Positions 9,031 through 17,800 of a stretch of DNA of 64,000 bases are shown here, piece after piece. Under the pieces are notes generated by a model. It was not told the DNA's origin. It searched no databases and saw nothing but the letters and a program-made list of their open reading frames with translations. The translations under genes and the position numbers were made by a program. Source of the DNA: Stappia indica (lineage in GTDB: Bacteria; Pseudomonadota; Alphaproteobacteria; Rhizobiales; Stappiaceae). The stretch covers positions 2,108,001-2,172,000 of the forward strand of contig NZ_CP046908.1 in NCBI RefSeq assembly GCF_009789575.1, given 5' to 3'. The stretch's first letter is position 1, and every line of letters starts with the position of its first letter.

Positions 9031-9890
9031 TTGCGTCACAATTCGAGTATCTCAAGCAGTTCCTGAAGGCCAAGTCCGGGCTGATCCTGACCAACGAGAA
9101 GCAGTACCTGGTGGAAAGCCGGCTGCTGCCGGTGGCACGACGTCACAATCTCGCCGGTCTGTCCGAGCTCGTTCAGGCGATGCAGAAGCCGACCGGGGCA
9201 CAGCTGTGCGTCGAGGTGGTCGAAGCCATGACCACCAACGAGTCGTTCTTCTTCCGTGACGGCACGCCGTTCCAGCATTTCCGCGAAGTGATGCTTCCGG
9301 CCATGCTGAAGGCGCGCGCCGACCGCCGGACCATCCGAATCTGGTGCGCGGCCGCCTCCACCGGCCAGGAGCCCTACTCGCTCGCCATCTGCCTGAAGGA
9401 GGCCGCGCAGAAGATCGCCGGCTTCCGTGTCGAGATCATCGGCACCGACCTGTCGAACGAGGTCCTGGAAAAGGCGAAGACCGGCATCTACAGCCAGTTC
9501 GAGGTCCAGCGCGGCCTGCCGATCCAGATGCTGCTGAAATATTTCACCCAGAAGGGCGACCTGTGGCAGGTCAACCCGGAGCTGCGCTCCATGGTGCAGT
9601 GGCGCAAGCTCAACCTGCTGGAGAATTTTTCCACGCTCGGCTCCTTCGACATCGTCTACTGCCGCAACGTGCTGATCTATTTCGACCAGCCGACCAAGGT
9701 GGACGTGTTGCAGCGGATCTCCAAGCAGATGCCGGCCGATGGCTACCTGGTGCTGGGCGCGGCCGAGACCGTTGTCGGCCTGACCGACGCCTTCCGGCCG
9801 GTGCCGGAGTTGCGCGGCCTCTATCAGCCCTCTGCCGCGACCGGGACGCAGGGACTTGCCGCGCGCTCGCGCTTCCAGGTCGCCGGCTGA
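9027..9890 (+). CDS. cheR: Chemoreceptor methyltransferase CheR
   Basis: 287 residues from the GTG at 9027. This start is set by a GGAGG at 9016-9020, six bases upstream, and by the GTGA overlap with the cheB stop. N-terminal CheR helices are followed by the SAM-binding domain (RIWCAAASTGQEPYSLAI) and the conserved YCRNVLIYF motif. It methylates receptor glutamates with S-adenosylmethionine, opposing CheB. It is the last gene of the che operon, with a terminator 32 bp downstream. Confidence 0.95.
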   Translation: MIASQFEYLKQFLKAKSGLILTNEKQYLVESRLLPVARRHNLAGLSELVQAMQKPTGAQLCVEVVEAMTTNESFFFRDGTPFQHFREVMLPAMLKARADRRTIRIWCAAASTGQEPYSLAICLKEAAQKIAGFRVEIIGTDLSNEVLEKAKTGIYSQFEVQRGLPIQMLLKYFTQKGDLWQVNPELRSMVQWRKLNLLENFSTLGSFDIVYCRNVLIYFDQPTKVDVLQRISKQMPADGYLVLGAAETVVGLTDAFRPVPELRGLYQPSAATGTQGLAARSRFQVAG

Positions 9891-9921
9891 AGCGCCCGCA
9901 AACCACGCTTGCACGAACACG

Positions 9922-9949
9922 AAACGCCGGCGCCCTGCGCCGGCGTTTT
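9922..9949 (+). terminator. Rho-independent terminator of the che operon
   Basis: Perfect 12-bp stem AAACGCCGGCGC (9922-9933) and GCGCCGGCGTTT (9937-9948) with loop CCT and a short T-run, right after cheR. Confidence 0.85.
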
Positions 9950-9990
9950 GCATTGCCCAGCGTTTTGCACTGCCCGGCGTTTGCATTGCG
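9943..9990. repeat. Three imperfect 17-bp tandem units
   Basis: Units at 9943-9959, 9960-9976 and 9977-9990 share GCGTTTTGCAYTGCCC (the last is shortened). The first unit begins inside the che terminator arm, so the array seems to have grown from the terminator tail. The rest of the 9891-10142 gap shows nothing else I can name. Confidence 0.75.
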
Positions 9991-10142
9991 AGGAATGCCT
10001 GCACGGAAAAGACCCGCCGCGCCGCATGCATTCGGCGGACGCGCGGAAGTTCGCCCCGGAAGGGGAAGTTGCCATCGATTTTTCGGAAGTTTCGTGGAGC
10101 CGGCGGCAAGTCGCTTGTCGTTCAAGCGCTCGCTGGAAAAGT

Positions 10143-10218
10143 TGGCACCCCCAAGGGGACTCGAACCCCTGTTTCCGCCGTGAGAGGGCGGCGTCCTAGA
10201 CCGCTAGACGATGGGGGC
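10143..10218 (-). tRNA. tRNA-Glu (anticodon CTC)
   Basis: 76-nt cloverleaf on the minus strand with CCA encoded. The acceptor stem starts GCCCCCA and pairs with TGGGGGT (G1-U72 wobble). The anticodon stem CCGCC/GGCGG holds loop CTCTCAC, giving anticodon CTC. The T-arm has GTTCGAGTCC. A TTTT follows the CCA on the minus strand. Confidence 0.96.
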
Positions 10219-10430
10219 GTCGGCCGGTCAGTTACGAACAGGACGCGTAGGTAGAACGCCCGCGCGCCGAATGCAAGCCCCATTTTTCGCAAAGCCTGTG
10301 GACAATGGAAAAAGAGGCGTTTTCGCGCGCCCGCGCCCGGCGCGGGGATGCGCCCTGCCTGCCGGGCGCCCGAGGGACGCATGCGGCAGGCAGGCCGGCA
10401 GATATCGGCTTGGTTCGGTTCGGGTCCGGT

Positions 10431-10790
10431 TTACTGCGCGACGAACGCGGTCTCGCCGATGAGGCGGCCGGTCGCCGCTTCCAGATGCAGCAGCTTGCTG
10501 GCGGTGCCGTCGCGCACCAGCAGGATCAGCCGGTCGCCCGACAGGACCATGCTTTCCACCCGCCCGTCCTTGCCGATAGCCACCGTTGCGGCTATATCGC
10601 TTCCGTCCGCCCGCTTGCCGCTTTCGGACAGCTTGTAGATGATGGCCGCGAGAACGGCCATGAAGCCGAGCACCATGACGAGGCTAGAGACGGCGAGCAG
10701 CCGCTTCAGCTTCGTCTGAACCCGTTCCATCGCCGGATCCAGCGGGGCTTCCGCGTCGCGGTCTTCGTCGTCCATTGCCGGATGTGTCAT
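10431..10790 (-). CDS. Small single-span membrane protein (DUF6476-like)
   Basis: About 119 residues from the ATG at 10790 (MTHPAMDDED). An acidic cytoplasmic N-terminus, one membrane helix (about 40-62, LLAVSSLVMVLGFMAVLAAIIY), and a beta-rich extra-cytoplasmic domain (GRVESMVLSGDRLILLV; KLLHLEAATGRLIGE). Proteins of this layout next to rluD are annotated DUF6476 in related genera; I recall this only loosely. Its start codon overlaps the start region of rluD on the other strand, so the two promoters must lie inside each other's genes. Alternative starts are 10802 and 10775. Confidence 0.7.
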   Translation of the reverse strand: MTHPAMDDEDRDAEAPLDPAMERVQTKLKRLLAVSSLVMVLGFMAVLAAIIYKLSESGKRADGSDIAATVAIGKDGRVESMVLSGDRLILLVRDGTASKLLHLEAATGRLIGETAFVAQ

Positions 10791-11826
10791 GTCTATGTCC
10801 ATTGAAGAGGAAGGCGATGCCGACGGCGTCGCGACCGCAGCCCTTGCCGTTTCCGATGAGGATGCCGGCAGCCGCCTCGACGCCTGCCTTGCCCGCCACC
10901 TGCCGGAAATCAGCCGCAGCCGCATCCAGTCCCTGATCCGTCAGGGCCGGGCGCGCGTCGGCGGGCGGACCATAATGGAGCCCAAATACCGGGTCAATTC
11001 GGGCGAGGATCTGGCGCTGGAGCTGCCGGAGCCGGAGGAAGCCGAGCCTACTCCGGAAGATATCCCGCTGACGATCGTCTACGAGGACGATCACCTTGTC
11101 GTGATCGACAAGCCCGCCGGCCTCGTCGTCCATCCCGGGCCCGGCAACTGGAGCGGCACGCTGGTCAACGCGCTGCTGCACCATTGCGGCGACAGCCTGT
11201 CGGGCATCGGCGGCGTCAAGCGCCCGGGCATCGTCCATCGCCTCGACAAGGACACCAGCGGCCTGCTGGTGGTCGCCAAGACCGATCTCGCCCATCAGGG
11301 GCTGGCCGCCCAGTTCGCCGACCACGGCCGCACCGGCCCGCTGGAGCGCGAATATGTGGCACTGGTCTGGGGCGCGCCGATGCAGCTGCGCGGCACCGTC
11401 GATGCCGATCTCGCCCGCTCCTCGGCCAACCGGCAGAAGATCGCGGTGACCAAGTCCGGCGGCCGCCACGCCATCACGCACTGGCAGGTGCGCGAGCGCT
11501 TCGGCGCGAAGGACGCGCCCCCGATTGCCGCCCTGATGGCCTGCCGCCTGGAAACCGGGCGCACCCACCAGATCCGCGTGCACATGGCACATATCGGCCA
11601 CCCGCTGGTCGGCGATGCCGATTACGGCGCGCATTTCCGCACCAAGTCGGCGCGCCTGCCCGACGAGGTCCGCGACGTGGTGGATGCTTTCCCGCGCCAG
11701 GCCCTGCATGCGGGCCTTCTTGCCTTCGCCCATCCGGCGACCGGCGAGACGCTGCGTTTCGAAAGCCCCCTTCCCGACGACATGGACACCCTGCTCAAGG
11801 CAATCCGGACGCTTTCGCCGTCATAA
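10789..11826 (+). CDS. rluD: RluA/RluD-family 23S rRNA pseudouridine synthase
   Basis: 345 residues. An N-terminal S4 RNA-binding domain (SRLDACLARHLPEISRSR, then VGGRTI) precedes the pseudouridine synthase core with the catalytic Asp in HRLDKDTSGLLVVAK (about residue 152). The C-terminal RTHQIRVHMAHIGHPLVGD segment is also diagnostic. It isomerises uridines in helix 69 of 23S rRNA or a related site; RluD versus another RluA paralog cannot be settled here. The ATG may be 10789 or 10795. The stop overlaps an inverted repeat, and rpoH follows after 158 bp. Confidence 0.88.
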   Translation: MSMSIEEEGDADGVATAALAVSDEDAGSRLDACLARHLPEISRSRIQSLIRQGRARVGGRTIMEPKYRVNSGEDLALELPEPEEAEPTPEDIPLTIVYEDDHLVVIDKPAGLVVHPGPGNWSGTLVNALLHHCGDSLSGIGGVKRPGIVHRLDKDTSGLLVVAKTDLAHQGLAAQFADHGRTGPLEREYVALVWGAPMQLRGTVDADLARSSANRQKIAVTKSGGRHAITHWQVRERFGAKDAPPIAALMACRLETGRTHQIRVHMAHIGHPLVGDADYGAHFRTKSARLPDEVRDVVDAFPRQALHAGLLAFAHPATGETLRFESPLPDDMDTLLKAIRTLSPS

Positions 11827-11840
11827 TTTGCAAAATTATG
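11822..11840. promoter_or_regulatory. AT-rich inverted repeat at the rluD stop, upstream of rpoH
   Basis: CATAATTT and AAATTATG (8-bp perfect arms, 3-bp centre GCA) include the rluD stop codon. It lacks the GC stem of a terminator and looks more like a protein operator or an UP-like AT block in front of rpoH (start 11985). TATATT at 11865-11870 could be a -10, but I find no convincing -35. Confidence 0.4.
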
Positions 11841-11984
11841 TCCTGATATTGCCGAAATGAACCCTATATTGGGAAGTCCGGCGTGCCATTCGGGCGCCGA
11901 AACAGAATGCCCTGCGATGGCGGTCGCGCATCCGGCTCGGGCCGGCGCGACCCCGGAGGGATCGTTGGGAGAAAGGGTGCATTC

Positions 11985-12887
11985 ATGGCCCAGAACATTC
12001 CGGCGCTGAGTTCCGGCGAAGGCGGTCTCAGCCGATATCTGGACGAAATCCGGCGGTTTCCGATGCTGGAACCGCAGGAAGAATACATGCTCGCCAAGCG
12101 CTACAAGGAGCATGGCGACCCGGCCGCAGCCGAGCGGCTGGTGACTTCGCATCTGCGCCTCGTCGCCAAGATCGCCATGGGCTATCGCGGCTACGGCCTG
12201 CCGATTTCCGAGGTCGTGTCGGAGGGCAATGTCGGCCTGATGCAGGCGGTCAAGCGCTTCGAGCCCGACAAGGGCTTCCGTCTCGCCACCTATGCCATGT
12301 GGTGGATCAAGGCGGCGATCCAGGAGTACATCCTGCGGTCCTGGTCGCTCGTGAAGATGGGCACCACCGCCAACCAGAAGCGTCTCTTCTTCAACCTGCG
12401 CCGGCTCAAGGGCCGCATTCAGGCGCTCGATGAGGGCGACCTTCGCCCCGAGCACGTGACCCAGATCGCCACCAAGCTCGGCGTCAGCGAGGAGGAGGTC
12501 GTCTCGATGAACCGCCGGCTCGCCGGCGACGCCTCGCTCAATGCGCCGATCCGCGCGGAGGCCGACAGCGGCGAGTGGCAGGATTGGCTCGTCGACGAGA
12601 GCGACAGCCAGGAGGCAATCTTCGCCCAGCAGGAAGAGCTGGACCAGCGGCGCAAGCTGCTCGGCGACGCGATGGAGGTCCTGAACGACCGCGAGCGGCG
12701 GATCTTCGAGGCCCGGCGCCTGTCGGAGGATCCGATCACGCTCGAGGACCTGTCGACCGAGTTCGGCGTCAGCCGCGAGCGCGTGCGCCAGATCGAGGTT
12801 CGCGCCTTCGAGAAGGTCCAGAAGGCGGTGCGCCGCGGCGCCCGCGAGCTGGAACAGCCGCAGGCCCAGATCGCCGGCCAGGCCTGA
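11985..12887 (+). CDS. rpoH: RNA polymerase sigma factor RpoH (sigma-32)
   Basis: 300 residues. Sigma-70-family heat-shock factor that directs RNA polymerase to chaperone and protease promoters. Region 2 is clear (VVSEGNVGLMQAVKRFEPDKGFRLAT cut short here, then YAMWWIKAAIQEYILRSW). The RpoH-box-like segment NQKRLFFNLRRLK follows, and region 4 ends with the helix-turn-helix VSRERVRQIEVRAFEKVQ. The ATG at 11985 (MAQNIPALSS) matches alphaproteobacterial RpoH starts. Alphaproteobacteria often carry two rpoH genes; which copy this is cannot be told. Confidence 0.95.
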   Translation: MAQNIPALSSGEGGLSRYLDEIRRFPMLEPQEEYMLAKRYKEHGDPAAAERLVTSHLRLVAKIAMGYRGYGLPISEVVSEGNVGLMQAVKRFEPDKGFRLATYAMWWIKAAIQEYILRSWSLVKMGTTANQKRLFFNLRRLKGRIQALDEGDLRPEHVTQIATKLGVSEEEVVSMNRRLAGDASLNAPIRAEADSGEWQDWLVDESDSQEAIFAQQEELDQRRKLLGDAMEVLNDRERRIFEARRLSEDPITLEDLSTEFGVSRERVRQIEVRAFEKVQKAVRRGARELEQPQAQIAGQA

Positions 12888-12933
12888 CGGGCAGCAGCCC
12901 GTCCCGCCTCAGGTCGTTCTCCGGTCAATCGCA

Positions 12934-12960
12934 GTCCCGCGCCCCAGGCGCGGGACGCGC
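12934..12960 (+). terminator. Probable terminator of rpoH
   Basis: GTCCCGCGCC (12934-12943) pairs perfectly with GGCGCGGGAC (12947-12956), loop CCA. Only a short T-run follows, so termination may be partial. Confidence 0.55.
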
Positions 12961-13049
12961 GTTTCCCCCAAGCCGATTCCCCTTTTCGGCCCGATGCTCT
13001 AACCTTCCCGCCAACGCGGTGCACCGCGGCAGGGGAGACGGAAGAGCAC

Positions 13050-15248
13050 ATGCGCATCACGCAACGCAAGCACCTGCTCGTGGCTGTGGCCGGGTGCCTG
13101 TTCCTGTTCGTCGTGACCGCATTGCGGGCCTACGATCCGTCCTTCGTCTCGACGATCCGTCTGATGGGCTTCGACGGATACCAGCGTTTCTGGCCCCGTC
13201 CGCAGGGTGATTTTCCCGTCCGCATCGTCGACATCGACGAGCGCTCGCTGGCCGTGCACGGCCAATGGCCCTGGCGCCGCGACACGCTGGCAGACCTGAC
13301 CCGCGCGCTGACGGAACTGGGTGCTGCCGCCATCGCCTACGACGTGATCTTCGCCGAGCCCGACCGCCTGTCGCCGCATCGCTACGTCCCGGATCTGAAG
13401 CTGGGAGACGACGCGGCGATGGAAGGGCTCGCCGGACGCCTGCCCGACACGGACAAGGTCTTCGCGGAGGCGATTGCCGAGGCCCCCGTGGTGCTCGGCT
13501 TTGCCACCCTGCCGAACGCCGACGGCGGCAAGCCGGCCACCAAGGCCGGCTTTGCCCATGCCGGCAGCGACCCGACCGCCAGCATTCCCTCCTTCGCCTC
13601 CGCCCTGGTCAGCCTGCCGGTGCTGGAGGCGGCCGCAACGGGAAGCGGCGGCGTCAGCCTGTCGAGCCGCGACACGATCGGCATCGTGCGCCGCGTGCCG
13701 ATGGTCTTCACCGACGGCACGGGTCTCTATCCCAGCCTGGTGATGGAAGCCCTCAGGGTCGCCCAGGGTGCCGGGACCTTCATCATCCGCTCCGCCGATG
13801 CGAGCGGGGAGCTGGGCGCCGGCGCCGCCGCGGTCACGGACATCAAGGTCGGCGCCCTGCCCTTCCCCACCACCGCGCAGGGCGAGCTATGGGTGTATTT
13901 CAACGAGGACCGGCCGGACCGCTACGTCTCGGCCGCCGACGTCCTCGATCCCGAAACGCGCGCAAGCCTGGCGCCGCAGATCGAGGGGCAGATCGTCTTC
14001 ATCGGCACCTCGTCCGTCGGCCTCTACGACATCCGCGCGACGCCCCTCGGCGATCTCGTGCCGGGCGTTTCGGTGCATGCGCAGGCCGCCGAGCAGATCC
14101 TCGCCGGCACCTTTCTCAGCCGGCCAGACTGGGCGGACGGCGCCGAAATCATCGCCACCTTCCTGCTGGGCCTTGCGGTGATCGCGCTGATCATCGCCTT
14201 CGGCTCGATCTGGGCCGCCGTGGTCGGCGGGGTAATCGCCTTCTCGCTCTATGCCGGGGCCATCCACCTGTTCCGCACCCAAGGACTGCTGCTCGATCCG
14301 GTCTATCCGACCGCCGTGAACCTCTTCGTCGTCTATGCCGCGGCGACCGCCCTGCTCTACTTCCTGACCGAGCGCGAGAAGCGGTTCGTGCGGGCCGCCT
14401 TCGGCCAGTATCTGGCACCGGAAATGGTCAAGCGCCTGGAGACCGCGCCCGATGCGCTGCGGCTCGGCGGCGAGATGCGCGACATGACCATCATGTTCAT
14501 GGACGTGCGCGGCTTCACCCCGATCTCCGAACAGCTGACGCCGACGGATCTGGTCGCCTTCCTCAATGCCCTGCTGTCGCCGCTCTCCGACGAGATCCAG
14601 GCGCATAGCGGCACCATCGACAAGTATATCGGCGACAGCATCATGGCCTTCTGGAACGCGCCGATGGACGTGGACGACCATGCCGCCAAAGCCTGCCGGA
14701 CGGCACTGGAGATGGTGCGCATCGTCGACCGGCTGAACGCCGAGGACGCCTTCCACTTCCGCGAGCGGGGCCTGCCGACGCAGAGCGTGCGCATCGGCGT
14801 CGGTCTCAACACGGGCGAGGCCTGCGTCGGCAACATGGGCTCCAGCCGCCGCTTCAACTATTCGGTGATCGGCGATGCGGTGAACGTCGCGGCGCGGATC
14901 GAGTCCAGTTGCAAGGCGGTCGGCGCCGATTGCGTCGTCTCCGAGGATACCGCACGCGCGGCCAGGGGCTTCGCCTTCCTGGAGGCCGGCGCCATCCCGC
15001 TGAAGGGCAAGAGCGTGCCGATCCGTCTGTTCGCCCTGGTCGGCGATCCCGACTATGCGGCCGGCGACGAGTTCCAGGCTCTGTCGCAGGCCCATGCGGC
15101 AATGGTCGCGGCCATCGATGCCGGCGATCGCGAGGCGGCCCGAGCGGGCCTTGCCGCCTGCCGTAAGCAGGCGCCCGAACGGCTCGCCGACGTCTACGAG
15201 CGCTTCGCCGAACGCATCGAGGTGATGCCGCAGCAGGCGCCGGCTTAG
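13050..15248 (+). CDS. CHASE2-domain class III adenylate/guanylate cyclase
   Basis: 732 residues. An N-terminal membrane anchor (about 8-25), a large extracytoplasmic CHASE2 sensor (about 40-360, with VRIVDIDERSL and a FIGTSSVGLYDIRATPLG end motif), three close membrane helices (about 368-440), then a class III cyclase domain (about 478-660). Metal-binding aspartates are seen in MFMDVRGFT and YIGDSIMAF, and the NYSVIGDAVNVAARIE motif is intact. It makes cAMP (or less likely cGMP) after sensing an unknown periplasmic cue. An AGGGGAGACGG ribosome site supports the ATG. Its stop overlaps the convergent DMT gene by 4 bp. Confidence 0.9.
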   Translation: MRITQRKHLLVAVAGCLFLFVVTALRAYDPSFVSTIRLMGFDGYQRFWPRPQGDFPVRIVDIDERSLAVHGQWPWRRDTLADLTRALTELGAAAIAYDVIFAEPDRLSPHRYVPDLKLGDDAAMEGLAGRLPDTDKVFAEAIAEAPVVLGFATLPNADGGKPATKAGFAHAGSDPTASIPSFASALVSLPVLEAAATGSGGVSLSSRDTIGIVRRVPMVFTDGTGLYPSLVMEALRVAQGAGTFIIRSADASGELGAGAAAVTDIKVGALPFPTTAQGELWVYFNEDRPDRYVSAADVLDPETRASLAPQIEGQIVFIGTSSVGLYDIRATPLGDLVPGVSVHAQAAEQILAGTFLSRPDWADGAEIIATFLLGLAVIALIIAFGSIWAAVVGGVIAFSLYAGAIHLFRTQGLLLDPVYPTAVNLFVVYAAATALLYFLTEREKRFVRAAFGQYLAPEMVKRLETAPDALRLGGEMRDMTIMFMDVRGFTPISEQLTPTDLVAFLNALLSPLSDEIQAHSGTIDKYIGDSIMAFWNAPMDVDDHAAKACRTALEMVRIVDRLNAEDAFHFRERGLPTQSVRIGVGLNTGEACVGNMGSSRRFNYSVIGDAVNVAARIESSCKAVGADCVVSEDTARAARGFAFLEAGAIPLKGKSVPIRLFALVGDPDYAAGDEFQALSQAHAAMVAAIDAGDREAARAGLAACRKQAPERLADVYERFAERIEVMPQQAPA

Positions 15249-16192
15249 GGACGCTCTCGTCCGGCCGCCCGGCGCTGCACCCTGTCGAAGGGGGCGAGAA
15301 TGCGCCCGTCCAGCAGCACAAGCCCGAACAGCAGCACGCCCATCCCGGCCACCTGCAGCAAGGACAGGGCCTCGCCCAGCAGGCTTGCGGAGATCAGCAC
15401 CGCCGAGACCGGGATCAGCAAGGTGACCAGCGAGGCGTTGGTGGCTCCGGCCTCGCTCAACAGGCGGAAGTAGATGAGATAGGCAAGCGCGGTGCAGGCC
15501 GTGCCGAGCGCCACGACCGAAGCCCAGGCGGCCGGCCCAGCCATGGCCGGCGTCCAGCCGCCCGGCACCGAGACCGCCTGCCACAGGGCAAGCGGCAGCA
15601 GCAGCAGGCTGGAGCCGGTGAGCTGTCCCGTTGCAGCGACCATGACCGGAACACCGCGAAAGCGGCGGGCGAAGGCGGCGGCAAAGGCGTAGGACAGCGC
15701 CGCGCCGAGGCACAGGGCCTGCGCCCAGGCCGGCTCGCCCGAAAGACTTGCCAGCGCCCCGGTCTCCAGCCCCGGCAACAGGAGCAGCGCCACGCCCGCA
15801 AAGCCGACGGCAATGCCGGCGACCCGATGCGCCCGCAGGGCCTCCTGGCGGAAGAGCACGGAGGCGACCAGCACCGTGAAGATCGGCGTCGTGGCGTTGA
15901 GGATCGAGGCAAGGCTCGCCGAAATGCCGGTCTGGCCCCACAGGATCAGCGAAAAGGGGATGGCGTTGTTGAGCAGCCCCATCACCAGGAACGCCGCGAG
16001 CATGGAAGGATCGCGCGGAAAGGCGAGCCCGCGCATCGCCAGCACGGCGTGCAGCACCAGCGCCGCCAGCAGCACCCGCAGAAAGGCCAGGACGAAGGGA
16101 GGGATCTCGACCAGCGCGATCTTGCCGAAGGGGAAGGTCGCGCCCCAGACGAGCGCGAGCACCACGAGCAGCAGCCAGTTCTTCCAGGTCAT
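15245..16192 (-). CDS. DMT superfamily (EamA) transporter
   Basis: 315 residues from the ATG at 16192, preceded by GGGAAGAAG. Ten hydrophobic segments form two EamA repeats; the first begins WLLLVVLALVWGATFPFGKI with the family's WG.TFP.GK signature, and the second begins near ALCLGAALSYAFAAAFARR. Members export amino acids, metabolites or drugs by antiport; no substrate can be assigned. It is tail-to-tail with the cyclase and divergent from the MFS gene. Confidence 0.88.
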   Translation of the reverse strand: MTWKNWLLLVVLALVWGATFPFGKIALVEIPPFVLAFLRVLLAALVLHAVLAMRGLAFPRDPSMLAAFLVMGLLNNAIPFSLILWGQTGISASLASILNATTPIFTVLVASVLFRQEALRAHRVAGIAVGFAGVALLLLPGLETGALASLSGEPAWAQALCLGAALSYAFAAAFARRFRGVPVMVAATGQLTGSSLLLLPLALWQAVSVPGGWTPAMAGPAAWASVVALGTACTALAYLIYFRLLSEAGATNASLVTLLIPVSAVLISASLLGEALSLLQVAGMGVLLFGLVLLDGRILAPFDRVQRRAAGRERP

Positions 16193-16357
16193 CTTCTTCC
16201 CTCGCAACCGGCATGTTCGCGCAAGGGCTACTCCGGGTGCCGACCTCCGCCCACCCGATTTGCGACGACGGCTGCCCATCCAGGTTGAAAAGTCGAAACA
16301 AGGGCTTGTGGCGAACGGCAAGCGGGGTCAGGATCGAATTTCCCGCCGCTGCCAGGA

Positions 16358-17638
16358 ATGCTGGCTCGAATGCCCGACAATCCCGCCTCCCTCGCCTCCC
16401 GTCCGCTGCTGTTCCGCCTCGTGCCGCTGCTCGTCGCGGCCGGTCTGCTGCTTGGCGCCAACGGCGTTGCGATGACAGTGATCGCGGTGCGCGGCCGGCT
16501 GAACGGACTTTCCGACACGACCATCGGCCTGTTCGGCTCGGCCTATTATGCCGGCTTCATTCTCGGCGTCCTGGTCACGCCGATCCTGATCCAGCGGGTC
16601 GGCCATATCCGGGTGTTCTCGGCTCTTGCCGCGCTGAGCGCCATCTCCGTGCTGCTGTTGCTGCTCACCGCGCCGGGCCTGTCCTGGGCGGGCCTGCGCT
16701 TCGTCAGCGGTATCGCCTTCTGCGGCACGGCCATGGTGCTGGAAAGCTGGCTGAACGCGCTGTCCTCCAATGCCGAGCGCGGCCGGATCCTCAGCATCTA
16801 TCGCATCGTCGACCTTGGCGCCGTGACCGGCGGCCAGTTCCTGCTGCCCGCCTTCGGGGCCGGCGGCTTCGAGATCCTGGTGGTCATCGGTCTCGTCTTC
16901 TGCGCCGCGCTGATCCCGGTCTCGCTCGCCCGCGAAGGCAACCCGCCGGTCTCCGACACGACGGGGATCAACTACCTGTCGATCTGGGTGATCTCACCTG
17001 TCGCCGCCGTCGGCTGCCTGACCATCGGCCTGACCAACGGCGCCTTCAGAACGGTCGGCCCGGTCTATGCCGAAGGCGTCGGCCTCGATGCCGACGGGCT
17101 GGCGCTCCTGATCAGCCTGTGGGTGATCGCCGGTGCCATCTTCCAGTTCCCGCTCGGCTGGGCCTCGGACCGCATCGACCGGCGCTACGTGCTGATCATG
17201 GCGACGCTGGGCGCCGGCCTCTCCTGCCTGTTCCTGTCGGGCGTCACCGCGGAGGCGGCGATCTTCCTCGGCGCCTTCCTGTTCGGCGGTTTTGCGCTGC
17301 CGCTCTATTCGCTCTCCGCCGCCCATGCCAACGACCATGCCGGCCCCGGGCAATATGTCGAGCTCGCCGCCGGGCTCACCATGTTCTTCGCGCTGGGCGC
17401 CATGGTCGGCCCGCTGATCGCTTCGGCGGTGATGGACCGGTTCGGCCCGACCGCCTTTTTCGTCTATACGGGCGGACTGCACCTGGCCTTCGTCGCCTTT
17501 GTCGGCCTGCGACTTCTCGTCCGGGGCGCGGCCCCGGCAAGCCATCGCGGCCGCTTCGTCTGGCTTCTGCGCACATCGCCGGCGATCTTTCGCCTGGCAA
17601 GCAGTCAGAAGGGCCAGGACAAGCCGGACCGGGAGTGA
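16358..17638 (+). CDS. MFS transporter (YcaD-like)
   Basis: 426 residues with twelve predicted membrane segments. Inter-helix motif DTTIGLFGSAYYAGFILG is followed by VGHIRVF, and WASDRIDRR is the second-half A-motif. The VLESWLN segment near residue 130 is typical of the YcaD-type branch of the major facilitator superfamily. Substrate unknown. Either ATG at 16358 or 16370 may be used. A terminator follows at 17720. Confidence 0.85.
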   Translation: MLARMPDNPASLASRPLLFRLVPLLVAAGLLLGANGVAMTVIAVRGRLNGLSDTTIGLFGSAYYAGFILGVLVTPILIQRVGHIRVFSALAALSAISVLLLLLTAPGLSWAGLRFVSGIAFCGTAMVLESWLNALSSNAERGRILSIYRIVDLGAVTGGQFLLPAFGAGGFEILVVIGLVFCAALIPVSLAREGNPPVSDTTGINYLSIWVISPVAAVGCLTIGLTNGAFRTVGPVYAEGVGLDADGLALLISLWVIAGAIFQFPLGWASDRIDRRYVLIMATLGAGLSCLFLSGVTAEAAIFLGAFLFGGFALPLYSLSAAHANDHAGPGQYVELAAGLTMFFALGAMVGPLIASAVMDRFGPTAFFVYTGGLHLAFVAFVGLRLLVRGAAPASHRGRFVWLLRTSPAIFRLASSQKGQDKPDRE

Positions 17639-17719
17639 CTTTTCCGCCGCGCCGGCGTGGAAAGCGGGTCTTGGGGCTCGTCAATGCGGACTGTCGCCGT
17701 TATAGTCCGCCTCGCAGTG

Positions 17720-17745
17720 CCCCGGTCGGCTGAACCGGGGTTTTT
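17720..17745 (+). terminator. Terminator between the MFS gene and purA
   Basis: CCCCGGT (17720-17726) pairs with ACCGGGG (17734-17740), then TTTTT at 17741-17745. It separates the MFS transcript from purA, whose promoter must lie in the remaining ~55 bp or read through. Confidence 0.85.
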
Positions 17746-17800
17746 CGTGTGCGCTGGTGCCGCTGCCAGCCATGTTTGCCTGATCGAAGGAACGTCTCGC

